Shown here in pieces: positions 21,926-33,857 of a DNA stretch of 64,000 bases. The position numbers and the translations under genes were made by a program. How positions within the stretch are numbered: the stretch's first letter is position 1; each line of letters starts with the position of its first letter. Source of the stretch: Dactylorhiza incarnata. Lineage: Eukaryota; Streptophyta; Magnoliopsida; Asparagales; Orchidaceae. The notes beneath the pieces are model-generated. The model was not told the origin of the DNA, did no database searches, and saw only the letters and a program-made list of their open reading frames with translations. The stretch is taken from the NCBI GenBank assembly GCA_033032865.1, contig JAWHQI010000329.1:2810823-2874822 (forward strand), in the 5' to 3' direction.

Positions 21926-24298
21926 AAACCTCGATCCGAAGAAAAGAAGTCCACAAATCCTGGGCCACCCCGCGCGAGCTTAGTTTGAGGACAAACTAGC
22001 AGCGGAAGCAGTGGTGTGCCCGTATGGGAATCACATCGAAAAATGTCCACTTTTAACTGAATCTTCTTAGTCAATTTCCCTTACGTGTGTCGAGTTTTCT
22101 TTTGTAGCCTGCGACGAACCCTGCCCCCAGCAGGGAATACCTCCGGCTGCAAAGAACTCTTTATATACTACCTTAGTCAATGAGTTAGACTCAACCCCAC
22201 TAGGACACGTGACTTACTAGGACAATTTATACCATGACCTAGTCTGAAATAGACCGTAAATATAACTTTTGGTGAAGGTACGAGGATACCCAAAAGGGGC
22301 TAGAGAAAGAGAGATTTGTAGAATGGTATGAGACTTGTAGACTCAACCCTCGTATCGGTGACATGATTACATTAAGACAACCACCACGACAAACACCGAG
22401 GGTCGGATAAGAATTGAAGTTCAGAAGGGACCCGTTTGGGATTGGGTGACATGTTGACCCTGATATGGTTGTAGTAGAGGATACCTAAAAGAGTCTAAGG
22501 TGTGGAGTATACCAATGAGCCCCAAGATAGAACCCCAAGTCTAAGGTTGTATGCCCTAAGAATTGTTTGCATACTTGGGACGAATATAACTTGGTGATAT
22601 TGAAGATACTCAGCCCAAAATAGATAGTGGCTTATCTTTTGTTTATTGGGGCTTATCTTTTGTTTATTGGGGGCTTGTCCTTTGTTTATTGGGGCGTACC
22701 TTTTGTTTATTGGGCAAATTAACGCCGGACTAAGATTTCCCTTAGACCTAAGTTAGAAAATTTTATGTCGTGAGCATAATGATTTTGAAGTCGATCTTAC
22801 TCAATGTTACTTGAAAGAAGATGAGACGGTGTAACAGTATGTTTGGAATGATGATTCTTCCTTGATAAAATTGACTTGTGAAAAACCCTAAGGTATAAAA
22901 ATCTTGCCCATATGAATCAAACTGCACGTAGAAAATGATGGGGAGACATCTTACTATTATGATTGGTTAGCATATACTCATTAAGGTTCACAAGTGCACC
23001 CTCATTAATATTTAAGGATGATTGGGACGCTAGACGATTTGATTAGTTCCATCAATAGTAAGAACAGGAAAAGTTGTAGAGTAGAGATGATTGATTATTC
23101 GGACGTACCTGAAAATTTGAATGTGAGAAGAAAACTTTAGAGGCATAAGAGTCTGCCCAGGTTAGAGTGGAAGTTTGAGGATAAATTGACCAAGGTAGCT
23201 AGGTCACCCCGGTCAGGATAGATGTTACGACAGTGCGAGTCTTGCGGCGCAAGAAGATTCCAAGGTTAAGACATGTGGTAAAGTTATGGACAGGAGGAGC
23301 ACCTGGGAGACACTAGAGCTGGTGTGGCAGAGACAGTCAGTGCTCTTCGAGCCAGGAATAGCTTCAATTCTTAGGGGATGTTACGTTCAGTCACTCTCGG
23401 TGAAAACCCCGCAAGCCTAACCTGAATTTCGAGGACGAATATAACTTGGTGATATTGAAGATACTCAGCCCAAAATAGATAGTGGCTTATCTTTTGTTTA
23501 TTGGGGGCTTGTCCTTTGTTTATTGGGGCGTACCTTTTGTTTATTGGGCAAATTAACGTCGGACTTAGATTTCCCTTAGACCTAAGTTAGAAAATTTTAT
23601 GTCGTGAGCATAATGATTTTGAAGTCGATCTTACTCAATGTTACTTGAAAGAAGATGAGACGGTGTAACAGTATGTTTGGAATGATGATTCTTCCTTGAT
23701 AAAATTGACTTGTGAAAAACCCTAAGGTATAAAAATCTTGCCCATATGAATCAAACTGCACGTAGAAAATGATCGGGAGACATCTTACTATTATGATTGG
23801 TTAGCATATACTCATTAAGGTTCACAAGTGCACCCCCATTAATATTTAAGGATGATTGGGACGCTAGACGATTTGATTAGTTCCATCAATAGTAAGAACT
23901 GGAAAAGTTGTAGAGTAGAGATGATTGATTATTCGGACGTACCTAAAATTTGAATGTGAGAAGAAAACTTTAGAGGCATAAGAGTCTGCCCAGGTTAGAG
24001 TGGAAGTTTGAGGATAAATTGACCAAGGTAGCTAGGTCACCCCGGTCAGGATAGATGTTACGACAGTGCGAGTCTTGCGGCGCAAGAAGATTCCAAGGTT
24101 AAGACATGTGGTAAAGTTATGGACAGGAGGAGCACCTGGGAGACCCTAGAGCTGGTGTGGCAGAGACAGTCAGTGCTCTTCGAGCCAGAAATAGCTTCAA
24201 TTCTTAGGGGATGTTACGTTCAGTCACTCTCGGTGAAAACCCCGCAAGCCTAACCTGAATTTCGAGGACGAAATTATTTTTTTTTGTTTATTGGGGTT
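21912..24298 (+). other. Element A interior: non-coding with an 855-bp tandem duplication
   Basis: No gag-pol ORF is present. A segment starting GACGAATATAACTTGGTGAT occurs at 22579 and again at 23434, an offset of 855 bp. Both copies run to the motif CTGAATTTCGAGGACGAA, which ends near 23439 and 24271. The start of each copy holds several CTTTTGTTTATTGGGG units, and the first copy has one unit more. Near the end of each copy are bases reading like a decayed end of a Tekay-type pol (a VLRRKKIPR-like string around 23236), so the interior may be a relic of an autonomous element. That last point is weak inference. Confidence 0.8.
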
Positions 24299-27200
24299 TG
24301 TAACATCCCCCAGACAGCTAGACCCCCCAGGTGAATCTGTCTTGGCAAGGTCATGACAATGCCTTGGTAGTGTAGAAATCCCTTTAACTTAGGCAAGATT
24401 AGGGTTGAAAGTGCCTTGGACTGCAAATAGCAATTTCCAGTGACCAAGCTTAGGGTTGGACTTTAGGGCCTCAACCTGACCATTTGACCCACACCATAGT
24501 ATCCCTAACCCATTAGGGGTCCCCTTAGGGCACCAAGGGCCCATTGGGGTCAACCAAAGAGGTCAAATTGACCAAAGTCAACCATAACCCCAAATTAGTC
24601 AAAGTGGCCTAATTAGAGTCAATTGACCTTCACCATGCCAAATTGACCACACATTTAGGTATAAAATACCATAAGAGACCTAGTAGACCTAAAAGCCCCA
24701 TCATGGGACCCCCAGTGGTGCAAATTGACCAAAATGCCCTTTTTAGGTCAAAATGGCAATTCTTCATTAAGTGCCCTAATTGACCATCACCATATTAAAT
24801 TGACCCTACCCATAGTGTTTTCATATCATAGGGGACCCAGTGGACCAAAAAGCCCCATGACTGGGTCAACCCTAGGGCTCAATTTGACCAAAGTCAACTT
24901 AGCCTATTTTGGTCAAATCAGCTTAAATTGGGTCAACTAAGGCTCATGTGACCAAATTGACCCCACCAGTAGTTTCTAAATTTAATTTGGAGTCCAATGG
25001 ACCCAAAAGCCCCATCCTGGGGTCCCCCAATTGGTCAATTTGACCAAAAGTCAAACTTGCCCAATTTAGGGCAAATCACTTGGATCTAGCCCAATCTCTT
25101 TGGGCTATGCCCAAATTGATCACTTGACCAGCATGCTTGACTGATAATTAACATAGGTGAGAGAGTAAAATCAGCCATGATGAGTAGGAGAGAGAAAAAC
25201 CCAATTTTGGAGGAGAGAGAAGGTGGTGTTCATGGCCATTAAGGTGTTAAACCCCTTGGAATCCCCATTGATGACTCCTTTCATCTCCCCTGATGAATGT
25301 GGAGGGAATTCCAGGAGTTTTCTGGAAGAATAGAAGGGTAGGGGGACTGTTTGGGTGGCCGGCCATAGGAATACCAAAAGCCCATTAATGGCTTTTAGAG
25401 TTAGAGCCCTCCTCCCATTAAATTGGCCTTCCCATCAGCTTCATAAGGGAGAAAGGAGTTGAAACCCCACCCCCCCCCTTCCCCGAGAGGATTGAGCTAT
25501 CTGTGCAAGGATTTGGATGGTGCCGAAATCTCCAAGGAGGAGCAATGGTGGTCGACGGTGGAAGCAACAAATCGACCCCAAACAGGTCTGGTTCTTCATC
25601 CTTCTTTCAATGGGTAGATCCCCTTCTATTGCCTGCAAGATCTGGGTTCAATTGATCCTAGATCGGTCGGCCGAAATCTCCATTTTTGGAGCTTAAATTT
25701 TCCTACCTAAACACCCTACTCCGGCCACCACCGGTCGGCCAAACCCCTCCTATCGCCGGCCACCACCTCAACAGAGGTAGTGGTGGCATTGGCCGGCCGG
25801 GAACGGACTTAGGTGGCCGGGAACTCGACCTCCAACATCGCCCAGCGTGGGCTGTCGCTGACCGTCGGCTCAGGGAAGAAGACGATCCCTGAGCCGTCGG
25901 ATCAGCCCGATATGGAATGAATGGATAATATTAATTATATATTTATAAAGGTAAATATAGGCTGTTATTGGTTTTAATTTTAGAAATTAGTTAGAGGTAC
26001 TTTCAGAGAAAATTAAATGTTCTATATGAAAGTTGTATGTATTAGCCTAAAGTTTATTTCAAAATTGATTTCACCCAATTAGGAGGTCAGGTTAGACCTC
26101 AACACCCATTTTAGTGCAAAGTTTGACTGAAATTTGAATGGATGCTCACACTTAACCACTAGTCCAAATGACTTGAAATTTGGACTAGGAATGAGTCATA
26201 CCAAGGACTACATCATATCCAAAAATGGGAATTTTTGGAGAACTTTTTCCTAAAGTTTATGTAAAAATTTAATAATCAATATGCAAATTATTTGGAGGGT
26301 CAAATGACCTTCAAACTCCACCAAATTTTGGTGGGGTGTTCTTAGGGTCATGATAAACCCCTGGTTAAAATTTCACCTCATTTGGAGGTTTTTTGGTTAG
26401 GATTTTACTCAGCCCTAGTTTGGCCTATAAAGGGCTATTTAGGGTAATTCACCCCCTTGGTATTTTCAGTGGTCAAACCACCTCAACAGAGGCTGATATT
26501 TTGTCCACTGACCTTTTAGGGCATAACAAACCATCCAATGGAGTTTGGGGTGGTTTGGTGTAGGGTAGCCCTAGAACCCTAGGGTAGATCCCTTAGTGGA
26601 GATTTTTAGGGTTGTGAAGGACATAGGAGTGTTTGTCCTTGAAGGGGAGTGTAATAGACTTCTCTGAGTTCTATGAGTGTTATAACATCCTCACAAGAAG
26701 TTTGGGTGGATTTGGGGAAGTATTGACCATAACCCTAGGTTAAAACCTAAAGGGGTGCAGTTAGAGGCCAATGAAGGAAGAGGGGTCAAACCTTAATGGT
26801 TTGACTTTAAATTTTGGGGAAGTGGTCATGGTGACCAGAGAGTACTACTGTGAGAAATTGGTGGGGTTTGGAGTTGCCAACCCTAGGGAATAAATCCTTG
26901 GGTAGATTTGTAAATATTTAGGTTTTTGGGATTTAGGAAGAATTAGTATTTAGTGATTAATCATCTTCTGTCACCAACTTAGTTTTGATGTTATTAATCC
27001 CTGGAGATTCTATTAGAACCATTGGAAAACTTTTGGAGGTCCAAATTGTAATTATTCATATTGTTGACAATTTTTGGGATGAACAATTTTAGGGTGTTAG
27101 TTTTCTGTAATTGCATGAAACTTTGTTGGATCACATCTCATACCATTATAAACCCACAGTATTTTTCTCATAATTTATGAATTAATATTTTTGGTACCTC

Positions 27201-28780
27201 TAGTTCAATTTGGAATTAATTGCAAATATATCCTTTGTGGAAATTACAAATGTAACCTCTATGGAATATGGTCAAATTTTGTAGAGCTGAATATTTTAGT
27301 ATGAATCACCTCTGTATAAATTTCCATAAGGTTTGGAGTTCATATGAGGGTACCTCCTTTGGAAATAATTGAAAATTAATGGGTTTTGGAATTTTTAATA
27401 ATAGTAAATCTTGCTGGAATTTCCTACAAATTCATATGTACTGATTATGATGTACCCTTGATTTATGTACAAAGTTTGGTAGGCAATGGAAATCAGAAAA
27501 GTGCACTTGTAGTTCAAACCTTAGGAGGTTGTATTTTTTTGGAAAATTGCTTTAAATACTAATAATGTTGGGAAAAATACGATCCTCTGGAATTAATCTT
27601 ATAACATCATGATAGACCTCCAGTAAATAGCTTGGGTCAGTTGGATGAATATTTGGAGTACCTATAGTTGAGAGCTTCATATAATTAGTTGGTTTGATTT
27701 ACGAGCAGTAGGCTCGGTGGATAAAGGAGCGGATTGCTGAGTCAGGTGAGCTTGTGACACAGTAGTGTTTGAAGGTACGGACGAGTTGGTTCGGCGAGCC
27801 GATGGCTCGGCAGGTTATTGATGGCGGGCAGGTTAGCCCGGGGAGCTTATGGCTCAGAGGTAGGAAGTAGAACATGTTGCTTGTGCATTGAAGGTGGTTG
27901 GTCTTCGATATTGGACGGTCGTTCACACCGACGTCAATACATTGACTCGGCGAGTGTGGTATTTATACTTAGCCTTGAAAGTCTGGCGGTCCAGTCAGTA
28001 AGAGTACGCAGACGCTCCGCGGGTTTTGCGAGAGGCGTACGATAGGTCTAGGTTAGGTAGTGTGAATACCAACCTAGAGGTGGGCGAGGCCCAACCCACC
28101 GCTTCCGTTTGCCACTACCGGAGTATCCTGGGAGTCTAGCTCGCTCCAAAAAGGGGGAACTAAAGGTCTATGCGCATAGAGTCGTAGTGAGTGAGTTGCA
28201 CTGTATGAACATAGCATAACAGCATACTTTGCATGTCATAGCATAAACATTGCATTCAACCTACCCCTAACGTATAAGTCGGTTATGGGACTTCTTATAC
28301 GGTAGGCCCTGCTAAACGACCCCTTGGTCTATAGGTTTGTATGGGCATTCCTATAAATCAATGGTTACTTTTATATTACTTTACTTGTCATTATATATAC
28401 TGCTTACTGTTCTTTACATGCACTTTACTATGCTTACTTACTGCTTCATATATATATACACATGTGTAGTTGTAGATCCGCCGCCACCTGCTTTTGTTTT
28501 TACCCCTTGAATGTCCTCCGCTTCCTCCTCCCCATATGGTGCCTAGGAGCCATTGGGGGTGGGGTGGGGAACATAAGGCTTAGTCTTTTTGACTAACGGT
28601 CGGTGGACCATATCATTTTAGGGGTTCGAGGAGACGCAGCAACACCAGAGGCCGGAGCAGACGGAGGCGGGCCAGTCTAGTACAGGAGCACAGGATTCAG
28701 GATCTGTGAGTGATTAATAGTTAGCTTCCGTGAGTGATCTTGTAGTGAGGATATGATGTACTGGGCATGAGCCCTCTTTA
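24299..28780 (+). repeat. Element A 3' LTR, right end truncated
   Basis: This LTR is collinear with the interrupted 5' LTR and preserves the empty B site (TCAAATGACC near 26298). It departs from the 5' LTR at about 28780-28795, inside ATGAGCCCTCTTTA, so about 230 bp of the LTR end are missing and Tat sequence follows directly. Scattered differences from the 5' LTR show that A is clearly older than B. The hairpin at 28260-28306 matches the one at 21166-21212. Confidence 0.87.
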
Positions 28781-28784
28781 ATAG

Positions 28785-29043
28785 TTACCTTGTCGACGGA
28801 TTTGTCGCTAGGGGAAGACTCCAGGTCGACAATATCGTCTCCCAGTCGGCGAGCAGCCTTCGCCTTCTTCGTTTTTGGCACAGGAGAGGGGGACGGGCGA
28901 CTCATCCACGTCGGGGGCTTCATCATCATCGACACCTCGCGAGCCTTGGAAGCCTTCAGGCGAGCCTCCATTTCTTTGGAGAGAGGCATCGGAGGACAGC
29001 TACAGTGAGGAGAAGAATAAGGGGGAGAAGAAAGTGAAGACAC
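28785..29043 (-). CDS. Antisense ORF of the Tat element, 3' end lost at the A junction
   Basis: A minus-strand frame opens at ATG 29043 (alternative ATG 28989) and reads a basic, Ser/Pro/Lys-rich protein with the stretch KTKKAKAARRLGDDIVDL. About 86 codons are Tat sequence. The frame then crosses the junction with the truncated A LTR near 28785-28795 and stops at 28714 within A-derived bases. Extra antisense ORFs between pol and the 3' LTR are known in Tat-lineage elements (Grande-type), which is the context here. A minus-strand TATAAATA lies at 29060-29067, inside the probable LTR. The protein itself is not recognised, and a chance ORF in GC-rich DNA cannot be excluded. Confidence 0.4.
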
Positions 29044-29838
29044 CCTTCAGCTCGAGTGGTATTTATAGCCTAACGGTGGGGCCCACAGAAAGATTCCCGA
29101 CAAGACAGCTGTCGCCAAGCGAACACCCAGGGTTGGATGATTCTTTGCGACTTAGGACAACCTCGCAAAGAGCGGGGATTGTGTACAACCCGGGGTATTC
29201 GCCAGGTTGATAGGAGGGCGAGATGAGTACTCGCCGAGTACCCGCGAGACGACCTATTCTCGGCAACATGGAGGTTTGCGAGGTCGGATCCCAGCATGCG
29301 GCCTCCAAGAGAGGGACTCGCGGACCAGCGAGCGAGGCACGCGAGAGGACAGCGAGAGCTCTCGCGAGTACTGTCCTCGCAGGCCCTTTGTCCCTAGGCC
29401 CATGAAGGAAATTATCCTTTTACCCTCGTGGACTGCCAATAGCCCCTCCGAAGAGCGGAGATTGGCTATCAGCAGACCAAATTTGGGGTGCGTATAGTAA
29501 AATCGAGAGGCGGATTCCTGCTATTTGCAGGCCAGATCAGAAAGTCTATAAATAGGATCCAAAGGGCACCTTTGGAGAGGACTTCTTCTTTTTGGAGCTT
29601 CTCTCTCCTCAGGCCTTCCTTGAGCTCTCCAAGGTGCCCAGGCTTCAGCTTTTGGCTTGGGAGGGGAAGCGCTCCAAAGATCTTTCGGGTGTGTGGTGGG
29701 TCCTCCTAGCTAAGCCTAAGGATCAGTGTCCAACTTCGAGACTCCGGTCTATTCTCTCGCGAGATTAGTACGTGCCAGTCGCCCCCCAACCCGTTGGGGG
29801 CCCCGAACTCCACCGAGACCATTTATTGGTTTCAACAT
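29033..29838 (+). mobile_element. Probable Tat 3' LTR
   Basis: A purine-rich tract (about 29008-29032, GAGGAGAAGAATAAGGGGGA and following) precedes a TG start near 29033. A plus-strand TATAAATA at 29547-29554 gives a promoter in the same direction as the integrase at 3075-4010. The right end is uncertain. I place it near TTTCAACA (29838), before sequence that is also found near 49980. No second LTR is in the window, so neither boundary can be proved here. ORFs across it in several frames (for example 29063-29308 minus, 29207-29497 plus) lack recognisable domains. Confidence 0.5.
29547..29554 (+). promoter_or_regulatory. TATA box in probable Tat LTR
   Basis: TATAAATA lies within GTCTATAAATAGG, in the sense direction of the Tat element. 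Confidence 0.6.
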
Positions 29839-30430
29839 TCATAACCACTACGTTCATGACCGACACCAGCATGACAAACTATATTTAATTAGGGTGTTTT
29901 TGGCTGGCCCAATAATTTCTCCATAAGGCCCTGGAAATTGGAATGAAGATGCACCTGTTCAAGGACGGAGCTCTGCTAGTTATAAATCTCATGATTCACG
30001 CTACTATGTGCTAGCTGTCGGATTACTTGACTACGACAATGTCATCGTCACAGCTAATGATAATGGACCACTGATTTGCGGAGTTCGGCGGATAGGATCT
30101 GTGTGGCCGCGACAGTCGTCCATTTCCCGTGACCACGGCCGTGCGGCAGGGATTCTCACAATGTTGAACCAATTTCTCTCAGAGACCAGTTGAGTCGGGA
30201 TGTCTTAGTTCAAGGATGAACCAATTGCACAAAGAGTCGACATTGTTCGAAACCGGGTACATGTATAAAATTGGCAAAACCAGCGATCTCACGAAAATCA
30301 ATCGCATAGCACAATTAATCAATACAGAGAAATGCAATTCAAGATTACAAATATACTCGTGAGAAATGCGGATTTGATAAGGGGCACACTGGTAGATTCA
30401 GACAGCTCGGCATGCTGAGAAATAGATAAA
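29839..30430. other. Unassigned stretch with one unrecognised open frame
   Basis: The frame 29927-30193 (plus) is open for 88 codons and contains a 61-codon ATG ORF from 30008. The translation does not resemble a family I know, and no splice context is convincing. The first about 45 bp (29835-29880) match, in inverted orientation, the sequence at about 50000-50045, so part of this is a dispersed repeat. I cannot support a gene here. Confidence 0.4.
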
Positions 30431-30499
30431 CTTATGGAATCCGTTGAACAACAGGCGCACAAGATTCGCACAAACCTTCATCATCGTCGGACGACCATC

Positions 30500-30690
30500 C
30501 ACCTTCTTCTTCTTCTTCTTCGTCTTCTTCTTCGTCATCTTCTTCTTCGTCGTTGTCTTCTTCATCGTCTTTGTCTTCTTCGTCCTCTTCTTCTTCTTCG
30601 TCTTCTTCTTCGTCTTCTTCTTCATCGACTTCTTCTTCTTCCGTCTTCTTCTTCATCGACTTCTTCTTCTTCTTCTTTGTGTGCATTTGT
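30500..30690. repeat. CTT/TTC-rich microsatellite with CGT interruptions
   Basis: About 190 bp of (CTT)n with regular CGT and CAT units. It produces poly-Glu/Lys or poly-Leu/Phe frames on both strands (for example 30432-30686 minus, 30434-30709 plus). These are low-complexity artefacts. Confidence 0.93.
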
Positions 30691-30699
30691 CTTCAAGGA

Positions 30700-31249
30700 T
30701 CAGGTATGAGTTGAATTATAACTTTGGATTACCCTAAATATTTTTTCTTTCTTTTCGACTAATAATTGGCGATCTTCTTTTCATTGATTTATTTTTCCAT
30801 TCATGTTTGTAAGCATGGCATGATAAAAAATATGCTCTCGATCGGTATAAAATAGCATTTAAATCTAAACTATAATTTCTATACATAAAATAAATAGGTG
30901 GTGCATGTATTCAAATATAACTCAAAGCAAAGATTTTTTAGGGCCATTTTGCAACTTTTTTAGGGCCATTTTGCAACTGTTGAAAGCTAACTGAGCACTC
31001 AGAAGAAAGCGAATCACTTTTTTGGTCATTTGCAGCTCCGGACGAGCGGAAGCTCGTTCGCTCGTGCCCGACTGCTCTAAGTTGTGAACGGGCTCGGTTC
31101 CCATATGAGGTTGCTTTTAGCACACATAAAATACATCAAAAATGTGATTAAAACCAATCAACTGTCATAATATTTTTGTATAAATTATAGTTGAGAAATA
31201 CTTATATATTTTTGTTACTTTCAAAATAATAAAGTATATCCTGAAATGT
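30700..31249. other. AT-rich intergenic stretch
   Basis: No gene is seen. A 21-bp phrase beginning TTTTTTAGGGCCATTTTGCA occurs twice in tandem (about 30935-30977). The sequence around 31210-31245 (TTACTTTCAAAATAATAAAG) recurs near 31678. Confidence 0.6.
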
Positions 31250-31367
31250 CACTACAAGAAAACTGGCCTTTAGTGACAAAATTTTTGTGACGAAATTTAT
31301 TTCGTCACTAAAGGCGTGTCATTTGTGACGGAAAATATGTCGTCACTAAATGTCAATTTTCTTGTAC
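31250..31367. mobile_element. CACTA-like MITE
   Basis: The left end CACTACAAGAAAA is the typical plant CACTA (En/Spm) terminus. The right end TTTTCTTGTA is its inverted partner, with the outermost bases changed to CATG. The inside carries the usual nested GTGACGAAAT / ATTTCGTCAC inverted repeats. At about 118 bp it has no coding capacity. Confidence 0.8.
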
Positions 31368-32049
31368 ATGTACACAACTATTTCATATAGAAATATGGCT
31401 GATATTACTTTCAAAATAATAAGAATTGAAGGGTTGACCTGAGTACTATTACATCATCCACTCCTTTTCTAATTTGACTTCATAATAATTTTTAAAAAAA
31501 ATTCAAATTACCCATCTAAATATTGTTTAGATCGATAAGGAGTCGTGCACACGGTTGCATAAAAGACAAATATTTCTGTTAAAAATAAGGAAAATTAAAT
31601 TGAAACTATAAATATTTTATTAAAAATGTATTTTTTTTCCTTATATAAATAATAGGGCAGATAATACCTATTTTTTGTTACTTTCAAAATAATAAAGCAT
31701 ATCCCTAAAATGTATACAAGTATTTCATAACGAAATATACACAAATTGACTATTTTATGACTCGCAAAATGGATAAAAAGATTTGTAAGTATTGCAAAAT
31801 CATATCAGGAGAAAATTTGACAACGCAACATAAACTAATGGTGTTGGATGTGCAAATTAAATATAGTAACTTTAAAAGAAAGACAAAAGTGTTGCCGAAA
31901 ATTCGGTGATGGAACTTGAAGAAGAAAAAACAGGTTACTTTCTAGGCAACGGTTTTAGAACAAGTTAGTTGATGATCCTTATAATGATCTTTATGTTGAT
32001 CCTAATGTCACATGAGAAATTATGTTTTCTCATTTAAGGATAAGTGAAA
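31368..32049. other. AT-rich stretch containing a copy of the dirigent upstream region
   Basis: About 31420-31530 (from AATAAGAATTGAAGGGTTGA to TTTGACTTCATAATAATT) is a diverged copy of 33858-34010, just upstream of the dirigent gene. The rest is AT-rich with short direct repeats, and I see no gene. Confidence 0.6.
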
Positions 32050-33545
32050 AGAACGTACTTGGAGAGTCAAAAGGTCGTGCGCCCCCACAAAAAAATCTTG
32101 GTGGCGAAAAAAGGAAGTGCAAGACAAAGTGAGGGCAAATAGGGTCAGCTGCAAAACATTATATGCTTGTATGAATGATGAAAACTTAACGAAGTATAAA
32201 GTCGTCAAAAAAGAAGCTAAAAATGTAGTAAGTAAAGCAAGAAGTCAAGCTTATGAAAAATTTTATAAACGACTAGATACCAAAGATGGAGAGCGTGATA
32301 TATATAAAATTGCTCGAGCTAGAGAGAGAAAGACAAAAGATTTAAGCCAAGTTAAATGCATACAAGATAAATCAGATATGGTTTTGACGGATGATGGGCT
32401 ATTAAGGAGCGATGAAAAATATACTGTTATCAACTATACAATTAAAGAAAAGACAATGAACTGAACTTGGAAGAGTTAAGTAAATTGGAGGAGTATAGAA
32501 ACAAACTTTTTATCATAAAATTCAAGCATCAGAGATAGATGATGCTCTGAAGAAGATGAAAAATGGAAAGACGATTAAGCCAGGCGATATTCATTGACGT
32601 ATGGAAATGCTTAGAGAGAGAAGGAATTTTATGACTTACAAGTTTCTTCAATAAGATACTGAAGACAAAGAAGATGTCAGACTAATTGAGAGAAAGTATT
32701 TTGGTACCTCTGTATAAGAACAAATGAGATATACAAAATTGTGTCAATTATAGGGGAATTAAATTAATGCGTCATACTATGAAACCATGAGAACAAGTAA
32801 TAGAGAGAAGAGTTAGACGAGAGACTAGCATCTCGGAGAATCAATTTGGATTCATGACAGGGAGGTCTACCATGGAAGTTATACATCTGTTGAGGACACT
32901 CATTTTGACAACTATCGGGAAAGACAAAAAGAATTGCATATGTTGTTTATCGATCTGGAGAAGGCTTATGATAGGGTTCCAAGAAAGGTCTTGTGGAGAG
33001 TCTTAGAAAAGAAAGGTGTAAATGTATCATACATTGATGTAATCAAATATATGTATGCAAATTCAGTGACCATGGTGAGGTCTTCTGGAGGATTAACATG
33101 GGAATTTCCTATCGTTGTTGACTTACATCAAGGATCAGCTTTTTAAGCCTTTATCTCGATCTTTACCCTTATCTTAGATGAGCTCATCGGACATATCCAA
33201 CAAGCAATACCTTGGTGTTTAATATTTGCATATGATATTGTTTTGGTCAATGAGACGCGCGGGGGTGTAAACGCAAAACTTGAATCTTGGCGAGACACTT
33301 TAGAAAAGAAGGGTTTTAGGTTGAGCAGGACAAAGACGGAGTATATATAGCTTAAATTTAGTAGTGCAAGAACGTCGGATGACTCCGTCATTAAATTGGG
33401 TGACCAAGATATTTTCCGCAATGAGTGCTTTAAATATCTGGGATCGATAATTCAAAAAGATGAAGGTGTAGATAAAGATGTGATACATAGAATCCAAGCA
33501 GGTTGGTTGAAGTGGAGAGGCGTGTCTGCGATCTTATGGGATCTT
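32050..33545 (+). pseudogene. RTE-type LINE reverse transcriptase, truncated and inactivated
   Basis: Fragments in several frames match the ORF of plant RTE-type LINEs, which copy RNA at a nicked target. A linker segment (32117-32464) contains GERDIYKIARARERKTKDL. The RT core (about 32860-33330) has motif A FIDLEKAYDRVP, motif B LHQGSAF, and motif C reading FAYDIVL where FADD is expected. Downstream (to about 33545) come [16 protein letters not shown] and HRIQAGWLKWRG. Frameshifts and stops separate the pieces (for example TAA at 33144-33146 and TAG in the TEYI region). The endonuclease and the 3' tail are absent. The relic lies between the two copies of the dirigent upstream region and is read in the same direction as that gene. 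Confidence 0.88.
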
Positions 33546-33857
33546 ATGTGATCAATGTGTTCACGGATCGTGATTCATAAATAAATATGTGGATAGAGAC
33601 CGAGTTGAGAAAGAAGGACGATTTTTTCACTGTTCATGCGATTTCGGTTTGTTTAGGAAGATTTAGATAGCTAGGGTTTGTTTGGGAAGATTTAGGTAGC
33701 TAGGGTTACTTTCCCATGCGATGAGGAAGGCGGAGTGGAAGACCAAAGTACTTTTTTTTTTAATTTTCTTTACTAATCTGCAGATAACAAAAATATTTGC
33801 GAATAGACAAAATCTACTAATAGACAAATGCGGTTTGCGAAAAACAATCGCTAACTA

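Larger units (their letters stand above)
4561..28780 (+). mobile_element. Element A: large non-coding LTR retrotransposon, split by B
   Basis: The 5' LTR runs 4561-6595 and continues at 19213-21911 after the B insertion, about 4734 bp in total. The internal region is 21912-24298, and the 3' LTR runs from 24299 to about 28780 and lacks its last roughly 230 bp. Without B and its duplication the element is about 11.6 kb. The LTRs begin TGTAACATCCCCC and the complete one ends GGGGTCTTACA. A tRNA-iMet-type primer site follows the 5' LTR. The 2.4-kb interior has no substantial ORF, so the element must have moved with proteins supplied by another element (LARD-like). It is inserted in the Tat 3' region at 4560/4561. 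The truncated right end removes any second copy of a target duplication. Confidence 0.88.

Noticed and set aside
30008..30193. 61-codon ORF as a host gene
   Set aside because: No recognisable family, no promoter or splice context, and it begins within a stretch that partly matches a dispersed repeat.
30398..30737. Acidic/Lys-rich and Leu/Phe-rich ORFs on both strands
   Set aside because: They are frames through a CTT-rich microsatellite and open on both strands for that reason.
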